In this document: positions 1 through 10,172 of the stretch, piece by piece
Layout: the number at the start of each line of letters is the position of its first letter
How positions within the stretch are numbered: the first letter of the stretch is position 1
Assembly (NCBI GenBank): GCA_947561395.2
Contig: OX387192.1
Location: 2,852,001-2,916,000, forward strand
Direction: 5' to 3'
Length of the DNA stretch: 64,000 nt
Origin: Buxus sempervirens
Lineage: Eukaryota; Streptophyta; Magnoliopsida; Buxales; Buxaceae
Notes under the pieces: generated by a model
Databases searched by the model: none
What the model was told of the DNA's origin: nothing
What the model saw: the letters and a program-made list of their open reading frames with translations, nothing else
Position numbers and translations under genes: made by a program

Positions 1-464
1 GGTTTTGAGTTAGACATTTCAGTTCACAATTCGGTTCGGTTATGTTTTGCGTTGACAATCAAAAACCTTGGTTTTGTTTTGGTTTTGGGTTGATGTCAAC
101 CCAGACCAAACCGAACGAGTTGCACCCCTAATACAAACCTCCATAAATTTTATTTTTTGACTTTTTATTAAAAAGCACCACTATCAATTAAATGCAATTG
201 TGACATGTAGAATTTTTAGTGTTATATATTATCTAGATGTCATTAAAAGTTAATATTAGTGATATTTTTTACAAGGAACAATTGCAACAAAGTGTATTTT
301 GTTGCAAATACTTATATATTTGCAACATTTTTTTTATATGTCGTTGCAGATATATTCGTCACAAATATCAAGTTTTACAATGAACATTTGCAGCAAAGCA
401 TATTTTGTTGCCAATAATTATGTATCTGCCACGATTTTATAAATCATTGCAAATAGCCATTTGC
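1..464. repeat. Dispersed repeat, left copy (paralogue at about 22535-23012)
   Basis: This stretch matches 22535-23012 closely in the same orientation, including the GAGTTGCACCC motif and the GATGTCATTAAAAGTTAA segment. From about 285 it becomes an array of degenerate short repeats built on TTGCAACAAAG and TTGTTGCAAAT. Homology resumes at 1927-1965 after the CACTA insertion and stops where the LTR at 1966 begins. The array style recalls subterminal repeats of decayed DNA transposons, but no transposase or clean terminus is visible here. Confidence 0.8.
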
Positions 465-928
465 CACTACAAAAAAGGACACTTTTACCGACGGTAGCTT
501 ACCGCCGGTAAAACAACAATTACTGCCGCTAAAAACATTTCCGGCGGTAACCCCTCTTGCCGTAAAATATGTCGTCACTAACGCTTATAGCGGTGTTAAA
601 AAACTTACCGCCGCTATTGCTCACTCATTACCGACGGTAAGTTACCGCCGCTATTGCCCATTCATTACCGTCGGTAGATTACCGCTGCTATATTTATCAC
701 TCATTACCGGCGGTAACTTACCGCCGCTATTGCCCATTCATTACCGGCGGTTGATTACCGCTGCTATTGTTATCAGTCATTACTGGCGGGAATCACCACC
801 ACTAAAAATGGTATTTTAAAAAATAAAAAAATGACATCATGACTTTTAGCGGTGGGAATTACCACCGCTAAAAATCATATTAAAAAATAAAAAAAAATTT
901 GCTGCTGTCCTTCAGCAACATACATACC

Positions 929-941
929 GAGAGAGAGAGAG

Positions 942-996
<55 letters not shown>

Positions 997-1110
997 AGGG
1001 AGAGGGAGAGAGAGATGGAGAGAGAGAACGAGATATGGAGAGGGAGAGAAAGAGAGATAGAGAGAGAGACAAAGAGAGATAGAGAAATAGAAAGAGAGAA
1101 ACATAAATAT
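929..1110. repeat. GA-rich microsatellite inside the CACTA element
   Basis: A long run of GA dinucleotides with interspersed GGGAGA units lies inside the CACTA element. On the minus strand it reads as serine/leucine-rich open frames in several registers. These overlapping low-complexity frames are not genes. Confidence 0.9.
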
Positions 1111-1349
1111 AAAGAGAAGAAGAGGGATTGAGACATACCTTGAAGAAAAGAAGAGACTCAGCGGGGTATTTATAGACTCGAGTTTTACCGGCGGCAAGTA
1201 GATTACCGCCCCTAAACCTTACATTTTAGCGCGCCCGCGAGCTGAATTAAATTTGAAAATAGCGCTTAAACTTTTAGCGGCGGTAATTACCGCCCCTAAA
1301 AGTTCAGTCAAAATTGCAACGCGGGGAAACATCCCGCTTGCACTTTTAG

Positions 1350-1641
1350 AAATGGTCTTTTAGGGGCGGTAACTGGCTTACCGCCCCTAAAAGTAATTTT
1401 TGGTTTTTTAATAAATGGCTTTTAGGGGCGGTAATGGGGTTACGGCCCCTAAAAGTAATTTTTGGTTTTTTAATAAATGGCTTTTAGGGGCAGTAATGGG
1501 GTTACGGCCCCTAAAAGTAATTTTTGGTTTTTTTAATAAATGGCTTTTAGGGGCGGTAATGGGGTTACGACCCCTAAAAGTAATTTTTGGTTTTTTAATT
1601 AATGTCTTTTAGAGGCAGTAATGGGGTTACGGCCCCTAAAA
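1350..1641. repeat. About 61-bp tandem repeat in the CACTA element, four to five copies
   Basis: Units carry GGCTTTTAGGGGCGGTAAT, then GGGGTTACGGCCCCTAAAAG, then TAATTTTTGGTTTTTTAAT, starting near 1412, 1473, 1535 and 1598. Each unit contains an inverted pair (TTTTAGGGGC and GCCCCTAAAA), so each could fold into a short hairpin. In CACTA elements subterminal repeats of this kind are transposase-binding regions; that role here is inferred. Confidence 0.85.
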
Positions 1642-2381
1642 GGGTTATTACTGGCGGCCACTTACTGCCGAAAACAAGTTTTTATTTCACACGAGCTTCC
1701 CGCCAACTTGTTACCGGCGGTAGATATGTTACCGCCGGTAAAACTTCCTTGAGCGTACCTACCACCGATAGCTATTTCGCGCTCAAAAAACTCGCGCCAT
1801 ATGTTTTTCGCGCGAAAAAAATGATATGTTAATTTTCAGGGGCGGGAAGTGTAATTACCGCCGGTAATAGTGCTTTTAGCGGCGGAATTTGTGTTACCGC
1901 CGCTAATTCCCCTCATGTTTGTAGTGTGCTAGCAATGATTTTTATTTAATTGCACATATATTGGTTGTAACGCCCCAAATCCAGTTCATTTTTTTTTCAT
2001 GACTCGAATCAACATTAATTAGTGGTACATTACAATCAGCTCAAAAGAAAAAAAATAAAAAGAATTAAGAGTTATTGGAGTACTAGGAAGCTTAAATTAT
2101 TCATTAAAATCTGTGTCTTATTATTACATCAAATATTCAAATAAAAGGGAAACTACAACTTAACTAACTCCCAAAACTGTACTAGTTCACCTACTATAAT
2201 TTTAAGAAAATAAAAACACATACATCAATATGTTACTCTTGACTTCTGAATATTCTAGACTTCAATCCCACAATCAGACTAACCCAAGGCGTCCTCTCCA
2301 AGATCACCTGAAAACAAAACATTTAAAAACAATAATGAGATATAAAATCTTAGCAAGTAGCAATATGTATGAAAGAAAACA

Positions 2382-2420
2382 TTATATATATATATATATA
2401 GACACACACACACACACACA
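2382..2420. repeat. (TA)n-(AC)n microsatellite
   Basis: A TA run at about 2382-2400 is followed by an AC run at about 2402-2420 inside the decayed LTR. Confidence 0.95.
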
Positions 2421-2689
2421 TATCATTTACAAACCTTTCATGAGTTGCAAAACAATATCAAAAATATCGCTAAAACAAGAAAACAAAGCCGTATAAATCA
2501 AATCTACAATTTCCCCAAATTAATACAAATCGTTTTTCCCAAAACAATTCATCATGTTAATCATGTCATTTTAATATTTCTTTTCAAAACCATTCTTGTC
2601 ATAACATGGCTAAACCGATCAATCAATCTCTTTTTTTTTAAAGAAATCAAATCATTTATAATTAGTAATTAATTCTCATCCACATGTAG

Positions 2690-3370
2690 TAGCCTACCTC
2701 TACTGCAGGATGTAAACACATAGTATCCATACCTCCTCCACAGGAGAATGCACATCTCTAGACCGCAAACACCCCCTGCATGAGATAGCATAACTTAACC
2801 GCCTAAATGTGAACACATAGCACCTACATCTCCCCCACAGGAAATAGCTCCCTCACCCTCAGGTGGTAACTCACACACCTATCTCCAATGTAGGATACAA
2901 TCACATAGTAATCATATCTCACTCACATGAGGTATCTCCCATGCAGGATGCAATCCCATCGAAACTACATCTCGCCCACAGGGGGCAACACATCTCTCCC
3001 TTAGGAGGTAACACGCACATCTCTCCTATGGGATGCAATCATATCATGATTACGTCTCCCCCACACAAGGTCTCTCCCCTGCAAGATTCAATCCAATCTG
3101 GACTATATCTCCCCCACAGGAGGTAACACATCTCCCCTGTAGGATGTAATCATATCATGATTACATCTCCTCTACAGACGGTCTCTCCCCTACAAAATGC
3201 AATCCAATCTGGACTACAACTCCCCCACGTAGAAGGTAACACATCTCATCTGCTGGTAGTAACACACACCTCCCCTGTAGGATGCAATCATATCGTGATT
3301 ACATCTCCCTGACAGGAGGTAACCCATCTCTCCCGTAGGAGGTAATCAAATCTCATCCACAGATTGTAAA
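2690..3370. repeat. Degenerate tandem array with CTCCCCCACAGGAGGTAAC-like units
   Basis: Phrases such as CATCTCCCCCACAGGAGGTA and GATGCAATCATATCATGATTAC recur with spacings of roughly 60 to 130 bases and many changes. No coding potential or RNA fold was recognised. It appears to be an internal minisatellite of the LTR at 1966-4278. Confidence 0.75.
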
Positions 3371-4278
3371 CAAATCTCACATTGCCATCATGGCATATAA
3401 ATCATTCCATGATACATGGAAGAGCATAAATCCACAATCCAAATCTCGTATATAAAGTAGTTGTCCATATTCAATCAATAATCTAAAACCTTTTGCTAAT
3501 ACTTATTATATTTCAAAACATAGGCCCAATGTACCCAAATCTGTTATAAAAGCATTTTGATCAATTCCACGACTTAAATAACATCTAAAACAATGTTTTA
3601 CTGGTGTACGAATCAACCAAATTGATTTTAAACAAATTCTGGAACCAAAACTCTCTTTCAAGTCAAAACAAGACATATTTCAGTAGAACATACTCAAAAC
3701 TTTATATAATTTTTATAAAATTAATCGTCCACCGAAAGCAACTCATAAACACCCAATTCTTATTTATACATGTGTTTGATTTGTCTAAAAATCATTTTAT
3801 AATAAAAATCTAGGTATATTTCCCAAAATCGTAAAATCTAGGTTAGGTGCTCAAGCATCCTGTCTAGCGCTCCCTTATTTAAAATGGGTGCTCAATAGGG
3901 AGCTCAAGCAACCTGTCAGGCGCCCACACAAAATCGCAAATTCTGGGTTTTCTTTAATTCATGAAATTTTATTCTAAATACGAATAACATGAAACAACTC
4001 CTCAAATCACTTCTAAATCATCTATTTTCATCCTCTGAACATGTTTGATCTTTCCAAATACATCTAAACATAGATTTACAATAAATATAAATCAAAACGT
4101 AAAGAAACTCAATACTTTAAGCATGCTTGACAGTTTTTATAAACCCCATCTAAGATCAATCAAACCAACGAAATCTATTGTATAAAATACATGGTTTAAT
4201 ATCTCAAATCATCATACATTAAATCCAGATCAAATCCAAACATTTAAACCTAAAATCATGCAACGATTAAACAAAATG

Positions 4279-6726
4279 TGTAAGACCCCAAAATTTCTAA
4301 ATTTTTTAAATTAATTAAAAATATAAAATGTAATGTGATTTTTGCTAAATCTATAATTGGGTTATATAGATGATCACATGGAATAAAGAGATGCGGAATA
4401 TGAAGCAAATCTGACCGTTGGATCATGAAATATCGAGGTAAGTATTAATTAAGGGCTATCTTTTAATCTGATTGGCTAGTACATATAGGATTTGATAGAA
4501 GAGAGATGTATGGAATCAAGGGATTAGAAAATAGGGTATACAGGCTGACCGTTTACCTACATTAGTTTTCTTCGTATTGATTAGTTGCAGCTAAGAAAGA
4601 GAAAAAAGAGAAACCGAGAGGGAGAGGAGAAGGAGACGCTCTGTTGGACGTGAGTACTACATCCAAGAGGAACCTGTGTCACCATAGAAGAAGAGATCAT
4701 CACCCACTGCAAGAGCAAAGAAGAAAGGAAGGAGTTTGGATCGATCAGAGGTAGGTAACACCCCGTTTTAGTCGAGATTTTGATTTCCTTCATGTTTGAT
4801 CGTTGTGCGTGCATGTTTTAGTCATATATATATGTATGTTTTGATGTATTATGGTTGATTATATATGTAGTTGTTGCTTGATATTAAGAAATCACAGTTT
4901 TAATTGTCGGATTAGCCGCAGTCGCATGGGCGCCTAGCACAATCGTGGGCATGCATTATTTTGAAATCACGGAATTTAGGTCGCTCAGCCATCGCCTGAG
5001 TGATGGGCTAGGCGACCGTGTAATCGGTGGGTTGCCTATGGGGTCGCTTAGGCGCCCACCTAGGCGCCTATTATTGAACCATGTTCGTTTGAGGAAATTG
5101 TTATTGTTGGTGTCCAGCGAGCATAGCTACATGTGGATCCATAGTATTAAGTTTGAGAGTGAAGAGGTTTTTCTTTGTTTAGTTACTCCTAGTTTGCACT
5201 CGCGCTTCCTTTGGAAGTTAGTTTGCTTTGGAGGGTCTGCATGTATGCGTGGATAAGCGACCATCTCCATGTATTGATTTAGGTGCTGCATGTTGGTGGT
5301 ACGTACCGAACTTCGTAAGTTTTGTACACAATAAGTCGATGACTACGCCTCTTGTCTCAGTGGATATAAGGGTTTGAGGGTCTTAGTAACTTCGCTCATA
5401 AGTCACGTGGTGGCATAGTGAATGGAGAGTTTCTTTTCAAAGACCTACTTGTCTTCATGAGTCCTACGATGTTGTATGATGGATTATGATGGATGAATTG
5501 TGATCTTGCTATTACACTTTTGTGTTGAAATTTATGTTGATGGAAATGATTATACTTGTGAATTGTTTTGATTTGAGTACTGTTTAATCTATTGAGATTG
5601 TATCGTATTCTGCTTATCTCGTTTATTTTACCGAGCATGAAAGTAACTATCTTCTATATATAAACTGTTTGTTCATGCATGTTATTACCTACTGAGATAT
5701 TCATATTTCATTCCTTTTTGTTTAGTTTTGTTTTGTTTTCAACTAAGATGCGTAAGAGATGTGAGGTTTGCTTCTGGAGGCGAGTTTGCTGATTTTCTTC
5801 CAAAGGACTATTATTATCCGGAGTAGTTAGGTTTTTTTTTTTTTTTTTGAGGTTGATATTGTTATTGAGACATTGATTAATTTCTGTTATTTTATGGTTT
5901 GATGTTTATGATAGTAAGAGTGATAGAACCTGTTTTTACCAGACTTGAGTTATATTTTGATGAGATGGTTTGGATGACTTTAATCCATGCTTATTATTGG
6001 TTTTTTTATTAATGATAAGACTTCCGCACTCAGATATTAATTGTTAATTGAATTTAATTTAATTGTCTGGTAGTTAGAAGCTTTGGGCCCGTAGCACTTT
6101 AGATTCGGGTTGAGTGCTGGTTTTGCATTAACCCAGGTTCGGGGCATCACAGAAATAGTATCAGAGAAAAATAGATCCTAACCCTAGGTAGTAAGCCATA
6201 GGAGGGTATGGGATTGTGAGCTCGCTAGTTAGAACTCCTAGTAATTATTATAGGGGAGTCCTAATGATTGGAATTCTGAATTTTGCAGATGGCTGGTAGA
6301 GGACGACGAGCACGCGTAGATATTCCTGTAAAGAGGCTGGATGAGACCGAGGAGCAGCAACAGGATGCCCCACCACCTGGCGATGGTATTTGGGCTATGG
6401 TGGGTACCTTGGCAAAATTTCTCACCAAGGAAAGAGAGGAAAGGATAAGTCAAAATGGGAACGGAAATGGAGGAGGAGAGGAACACAGGAATGCACTGAC
6501 ACATCCTGGAGAGATACAGACGGTACGGAACTTAGAGCAGTTCCGTAAGATGGATCCACTGATTTTTAGTGGACAGCCAGATCCGATGGAGGCCGAGAGG
6601 TGGCTTCTAAGGGTCGAATGGATATTTGAGGCTATTGACTGCCCTGACGACAGGAGAGTGAGGCTTGCTTCATTTCTGTTCGAGGGAGAGGCAGCTCATT
6701 TCTGTTCTAGAAATCACAAGGCATAG
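4279..6726 (+). mobile_element. Ty3/gypsy fossil: 5' LTR, primer site and partial gag
   Basis: The LTR runs from TGTAAGACCCCAAAATTTC at 4279 to GGGGCATCACA at 6151. It is followed at 6152-6166 by a sequence close to the initiator-Met tRNA primer site (AGTATCAGAG). A partial gag frame starts with MAGRGRRARV at 6289 and runs to 6726. It includes the retrotransposon gag stretch FRKMDPLIFSGQPDP, typical of plant Ty3/gypsy elements (Tekay/Del-like by my reading). Pol and the 3' LTR are not present in the window. The element is a truncated, broken fossil. Confidence 0.85.
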
Positions 6727-6820
6727 TGATCTAAAAATAATGTCCAAGTCTTTTAGGAATGACCCCTAAGTGATTATATAGGTTTCCAAGAAGTATAGAT
6801 GAAGTAGCTAAAAAAAAAGG

Positions 6821-8420
6821 GGAAATTTACAGCAACACTCACTGAGGTTTGGCAAATGGACACAGACACCCCTATGGTTTAAAATTGATCACTTATAACC
6901 CTTAATGTTTTAAAAACCGGCGTTTACTACCCTTGCCGTCAGTTGACACCAAACGCTATTTCTTCTCTAATAGAACCCTCTTCTTCTTTACTTGAACCCT
7001 TCATCCTACTCTAACATAATAAGCTACTGCTGTGTTTTGTCTACGTCTCTTCACAAACAAAACATTTTCATTCTACTATTTTGTTTCTTGAACTTCCTCG
7101 CAAAGGAGGAGCTTTCTCTTTTAACTATCGGCCTAATTGAAAAGCGAAGGGTGAAGAACCCTAATTTGAAGACTTTGCTGGCAGAAACCAAGGATTCGCA
7201 ATCCCTTAACTAATGGCCTCGCAAGATGGTGTCTGTTTCTGCTGCGCCGCAAGCATAGGGTTGGGCCCAAAAGAGGAGGCAAGAGAAAACGAGGACGGTG
7301 AGGGTTTTTCATCGTCTCAACATTAATTAGCCAACACTTCATTGTAGTTATCCCAAGTCTATCTCAGTCTCTCATTTATGAAGTTGAAATGAAGAAGAAG
7401 AAGATGAATTTTCTCACCAGTTTCCCTGAGACCTTATGATAATGGCATAAATCTTTCGAGCCAACCACTACATACTCAGGTTATTTGATTTTCTTTCTTT
7501 GGTTCAAACCTCAATATTCCATGTATTGGATGTGTCGTCTGCTGGTGACATGGTTTTGTTTGATATTCTTTGCACTTTATGAAAGAGAAAGTGAGAAGGA
7601 CCAGAAATTTCCTGGCTTAAGATTAATGTTGAATCGTTGATGGGGCATCGAGAGGAGATCCGAGACTGGCCATTGGAGCTATATGTCATGATGCAGATGA
7701 TAAAGAAAAGTGCTAATTTTCTCGAATGGGGATACATATCTTGTAAACGTAGACAGAGAATCCAATCGAGGGGGTCCTTATTCGATATTTGTTTGTTCCA
7801 ATAGCGAATCAAAGAAGCTCTCGTTGTGAATGGGTTCTGTCCCGTGGTTAACTTTTCGGAATTTCTGTCTGTCCCCGCTGGAGATTCCTGAAGAGAGAAA
7901 AAATAGAGATGATGAAGATGAGAAGGAGAAGGTAACAACAAAGCTGGCTGGAGATTCCTGAAGGGAGAAAAAATAGAGATGATGAAGATGAGAAGGAGAA
8001 GGTAACAACGAAGGGAAAGAAGATGGAGGAGAAAAAGAATTGGTCTTGTGTTGATAACTATTGTTGGTTTGTTGGCTGCAAATGTTGGTGCAAGAGCTGG
8101 CATTGTCGCTGGAATCTCATTGTTAAACCTATTGCAAGAGCGTCTAAGAATTCGGAGTCAGAGAAATGGGAGGAAAAACTCTGAGATTTTGCCAGAAAGC
8201 CGATTCCTATCAAGAGTGTGAAGATGAGTTAGAATAAGATACGAAAGGGGCACTTTGGTCTTTAAAATTAGTAAAGTTAACGCTGTTTCTTGTAAACTGA
8301 CGATATGGGTACCCAATGCCGGTTTTGAAATCGTTGAGGGTTATAAGTGATCATTTTTAAACCATAGGGGGTGTTCATGCCCATTAGCCAAACCTCAGGG
8401 GATTTTGTTGTAAATTTTCC
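6821..8420. mobile_element. Mutator-like element (MULE), 1.6 kb, non-autonomous
   Basis: Terminal inverted repeats of about 140 bp (6821-6962 and about 8278-8420) share GAGGTTTGGC, CCCTATGGTTTAAAA and GATCACTTATAACCC. The 9-bp target duplication AAAAAAAGG lies at 6812-6820 and 8421-8429, as expected for Mutator superfamily elements. No transposase is recognisable. The interior holds an approximately 66-bp tandem duplication and a stretch near 8040-8230 that could be a captured fragment: a plus-strand frame beginning LVLITIVGLLAANVGARAG. Its source is unknown and calling it a Pack-MULE is only a suggestion. Confidence 0.92.
7877..8012. repeat. Tandem duplication, two about 66-bp copies, inside the MULE
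   Basis: GCTGGAGATTCCTGAAG followed by AGAAAAAATAGAGATGATG occurs at 7877-7942 and again at 7947-8012 with one or two differences. The purine-rich copies create long antisense open frames that I do not regard as genes. Confidence 0.9.
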
Positions 8421-8429
8421 AAAAAAAGG

Positions 8430-9671
8430 ATTTTTCAGAAGTTTAAAATAAATTTCCGGAATGAAAATTCAAGTAGCCCCTCTCATGTGGGTCTCCTGTT
8501 CAATACTTAACACTTAATGTATTCCTTAGTTCGAAAGTCAGATCTTACGTTGCAGCTTATAACTTGATTGCTCAAGTCTTGCATCTAACGTCCAAGGCCA
8601 AGGGATTGGCCAGTTACGTGGTCTAGTTCAATAGGTCTGAAATCTTCTATATACATTGTTTACTACCATGTCAAGCGTATGCTACACGTGTATCAAAGTT
8701 GTGGGGCCCATTTAGATAAACAGCCTACTCTAAAAATAGGTAGCATGCCATTCTAAATGGGTAGTTACAGCACGTTTAAATTTGAATGTGAGAAAAGCAC
8801 TAACAGAGTCATTATAGTGGGGGATTGTCTTGTTTTTGGAGGGTAATATCTAGAAAAAAAATGAAGGGCCAGAATCTGGAGGGAATATTCCCCCTGTTCT
8901 CTTTACTAATAGTATAGATTATTTTTTTCTCTTATTGGTAAAATTTAAATACTTTTTAGGAGAGTATTTGTAATTTAACTTGCTTATTTGCATTTATAAA
9001 ACTAGGGTCAAATTTAAATACTTTTTAGGAGTGCATTTAGGATACTTTTTGAATATGAATTTAAAGATAAATCTCATATTAAGCAACTAATTGTGATTAA
9101 GGAATGAAACTTGGTAGTTGAGGACACATCAAATTGGGAATAGTGCGCAAATAGGAAGATAAGTGGGGGTATTTCGAGCATAGATTATCAAGCCAGGATC
9201 TTCGTAATTCCCTTTATATATTAGTATAGATAAGTGAAATATTATCTCCCTTTGCTGTAGGTTGTGTGTGGAAGATATTTTATCTTCAACAATAGCTTAA
9301 AGAGAGGAAGCAGATAAAATGCCATTTGTGGTCAAGAAAGAGCTTGATATCATGACATCACCGCGTTCGTAATTAAGCAATTAACGTGGGTGATTTCAAC
9401 CCTCTAGAAGCCACAATAATGTAAGGCCAGTAACTTAAAAGCAAGCTAGAATAAAGTTTCAGAGGATCCTCTCCTTTAGTAAGTGGTCCAAGAATTAAGT
9501 TCACATCAACAAAATAAATAATTAGATAGGACAGTTTACTCAAAGTTCTGATTGAGATCCTGTAGGACCTTTATCTAAAACCTTATGTGAAGCCTACATA
9601 GGGATCATGTCATGTGTACTGTGAAATGCTTCAAATAAGATTGTAGATAAAGGTCATACGAAATCTTAATT
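8430..9671. other. Intergenic DNA between the MULE and the UGT-A unit
   Basis: No gene was recognised. About 8515-8600 resembles 17083-17160 (shared TTATAACTTGATTGCTC), a dispersed repeat fragment. TTTAAATACTTTTTAGGAG occurs twice (about 8946 and 9014). The block shared with UGT-B begins near 9672. Confidence 0.6.
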
Positions 9672-10172
9672 GGAATAAATTAGCCATTAAAAGAATAACA
9701 CGTTGTATTCATAAATTATCTCTTGGACTTGGGTACCTAGAGAAAAGAAAATATTTAGAAGATATTTTTAGAAGATATTTTCTCTTGTTTGGTTTCTATT
9801 TTACGAATGCAGTGACGTCAAGCTCTTCCTTGTCCTCAAACTGATTCTTTTCTCTTTCGTCTCTTTCCGAGGTTTTGTCCAAGAAAACAGTTCTCTTTGG
9901 CTAGGCACCATTGAAGCCTGAACTTGGACTTGGTTCAATGCCGGACCATAATGCTTTAAAATCTAATGAATGGGACCAACCCCTGATTCAAAAGCACATG
10001 TCAGTTCAACCTTCAGTCAAGATCAAGTTTGTTCTTTTCTTCAAGTATTGCTTGAATGAAGACAAACACAATGCAGCTGCTACACGTAACTTCTCTGTAT
10101 TAACTTCCTGAAAAACAAACTGGCGATGGATCAGACTGGGATATTGTAGGAATATCCTGTGGAGGAGGAACA
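9672..10172 (+). promoter_or_regulatory. UGT-A upstream region, duplicated with the gene
   Basis: Sequence from about 9672 (AAATTAGCCATTAAAAGAA) to the start codon aligns with about 18672-19391 upstream of UGT-B. Parts recur reversed upstream of C and D. Shared landmarks are the TGACGTCA palindrome at 9813-9820 and the GGCTAGGCACC block at 9898-9922. I did not fix a TATA box or transcription start. The long shared block shows the promoter was copied with the gene. Confidence 0.65.
9813..9820. promoter_or_regulatory. TGACGTCA palindrome upstream of UGT-A
   Basis: A perfect TGACGTCA lies 360 bases before the start codon. TGACG is the core bound by TGA-class bZIP factors in as-1-type elements. 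The same octamer is kept upstream of UGT-C and UGT-D and is altered to TGACGCCA upstream of UGT-B. A regulatory role is inferred from this retention. Confidence 0.5.

Larger units (their letters stand above)
465..1926. mobile_element. Non-autonomous CACTA (En/Spm) DNA transposon
   Basis: The element begins CACTACAAAAAAGG and ends TTTGTAGTG, the diagnostic CACTA termini. It is flanked by the 3-bp target duplication TGC (462-464 and 1927-1929). The paralogous repeat near 23011-23020 reads TTTGCTAGCA without the insert, which is an unfilled site supporting the boundaries. Inside are many subterminal inverted motifs such as TTACCGCCGGTAA and TTAGCGGCGGTAA, a long GA tract and a 61-bp tandem repeat. 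No transposase was recognised, so it would need one in trans. Open frames within it are products of low-complexity sequence. Confidence 0.93.
1966..4278 (-). mobile_element. Ty3/gypsy-type LTR fossil, minus orientation, incomplete
   Basis: It starts TGTAACGCCCCAAATCC right after TTGGT (1961-1965), at the point where the paralogue near 23060 continues without it. The start is the reverse complement of the usual gypsy LTR end GGGGCGTTACA. The far end is lost where the next LTR begins at 4279. The LTR holds a degenerate tandem array and a TA/CA microsatellite. It is a broken fossil without a coding domain. Confidence 0.7.

Noticed and set aside
875-1197. Overlapping serine/leucine-rich minus-strand open frames
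   Set aside because: They are translations of a GA microsatellite in three registers inside a CACTA element.
1415-1832. Plus-strand frames with repeated GFFNKWLLGAVMGLRPLK units
   Set aside because: The repetition comes from the 61-bp tandem DNA repeat of the CACTA element; no protein family fits.
7504-8103. 199-codon minus-strand frame in the first MULE
   Set aside because: It runs through the duplicated purine-rich segment and is biased to Leu, Ser, Pro and Phe; no domain was seen. It was kept only as possible captured sequence in the other strand.
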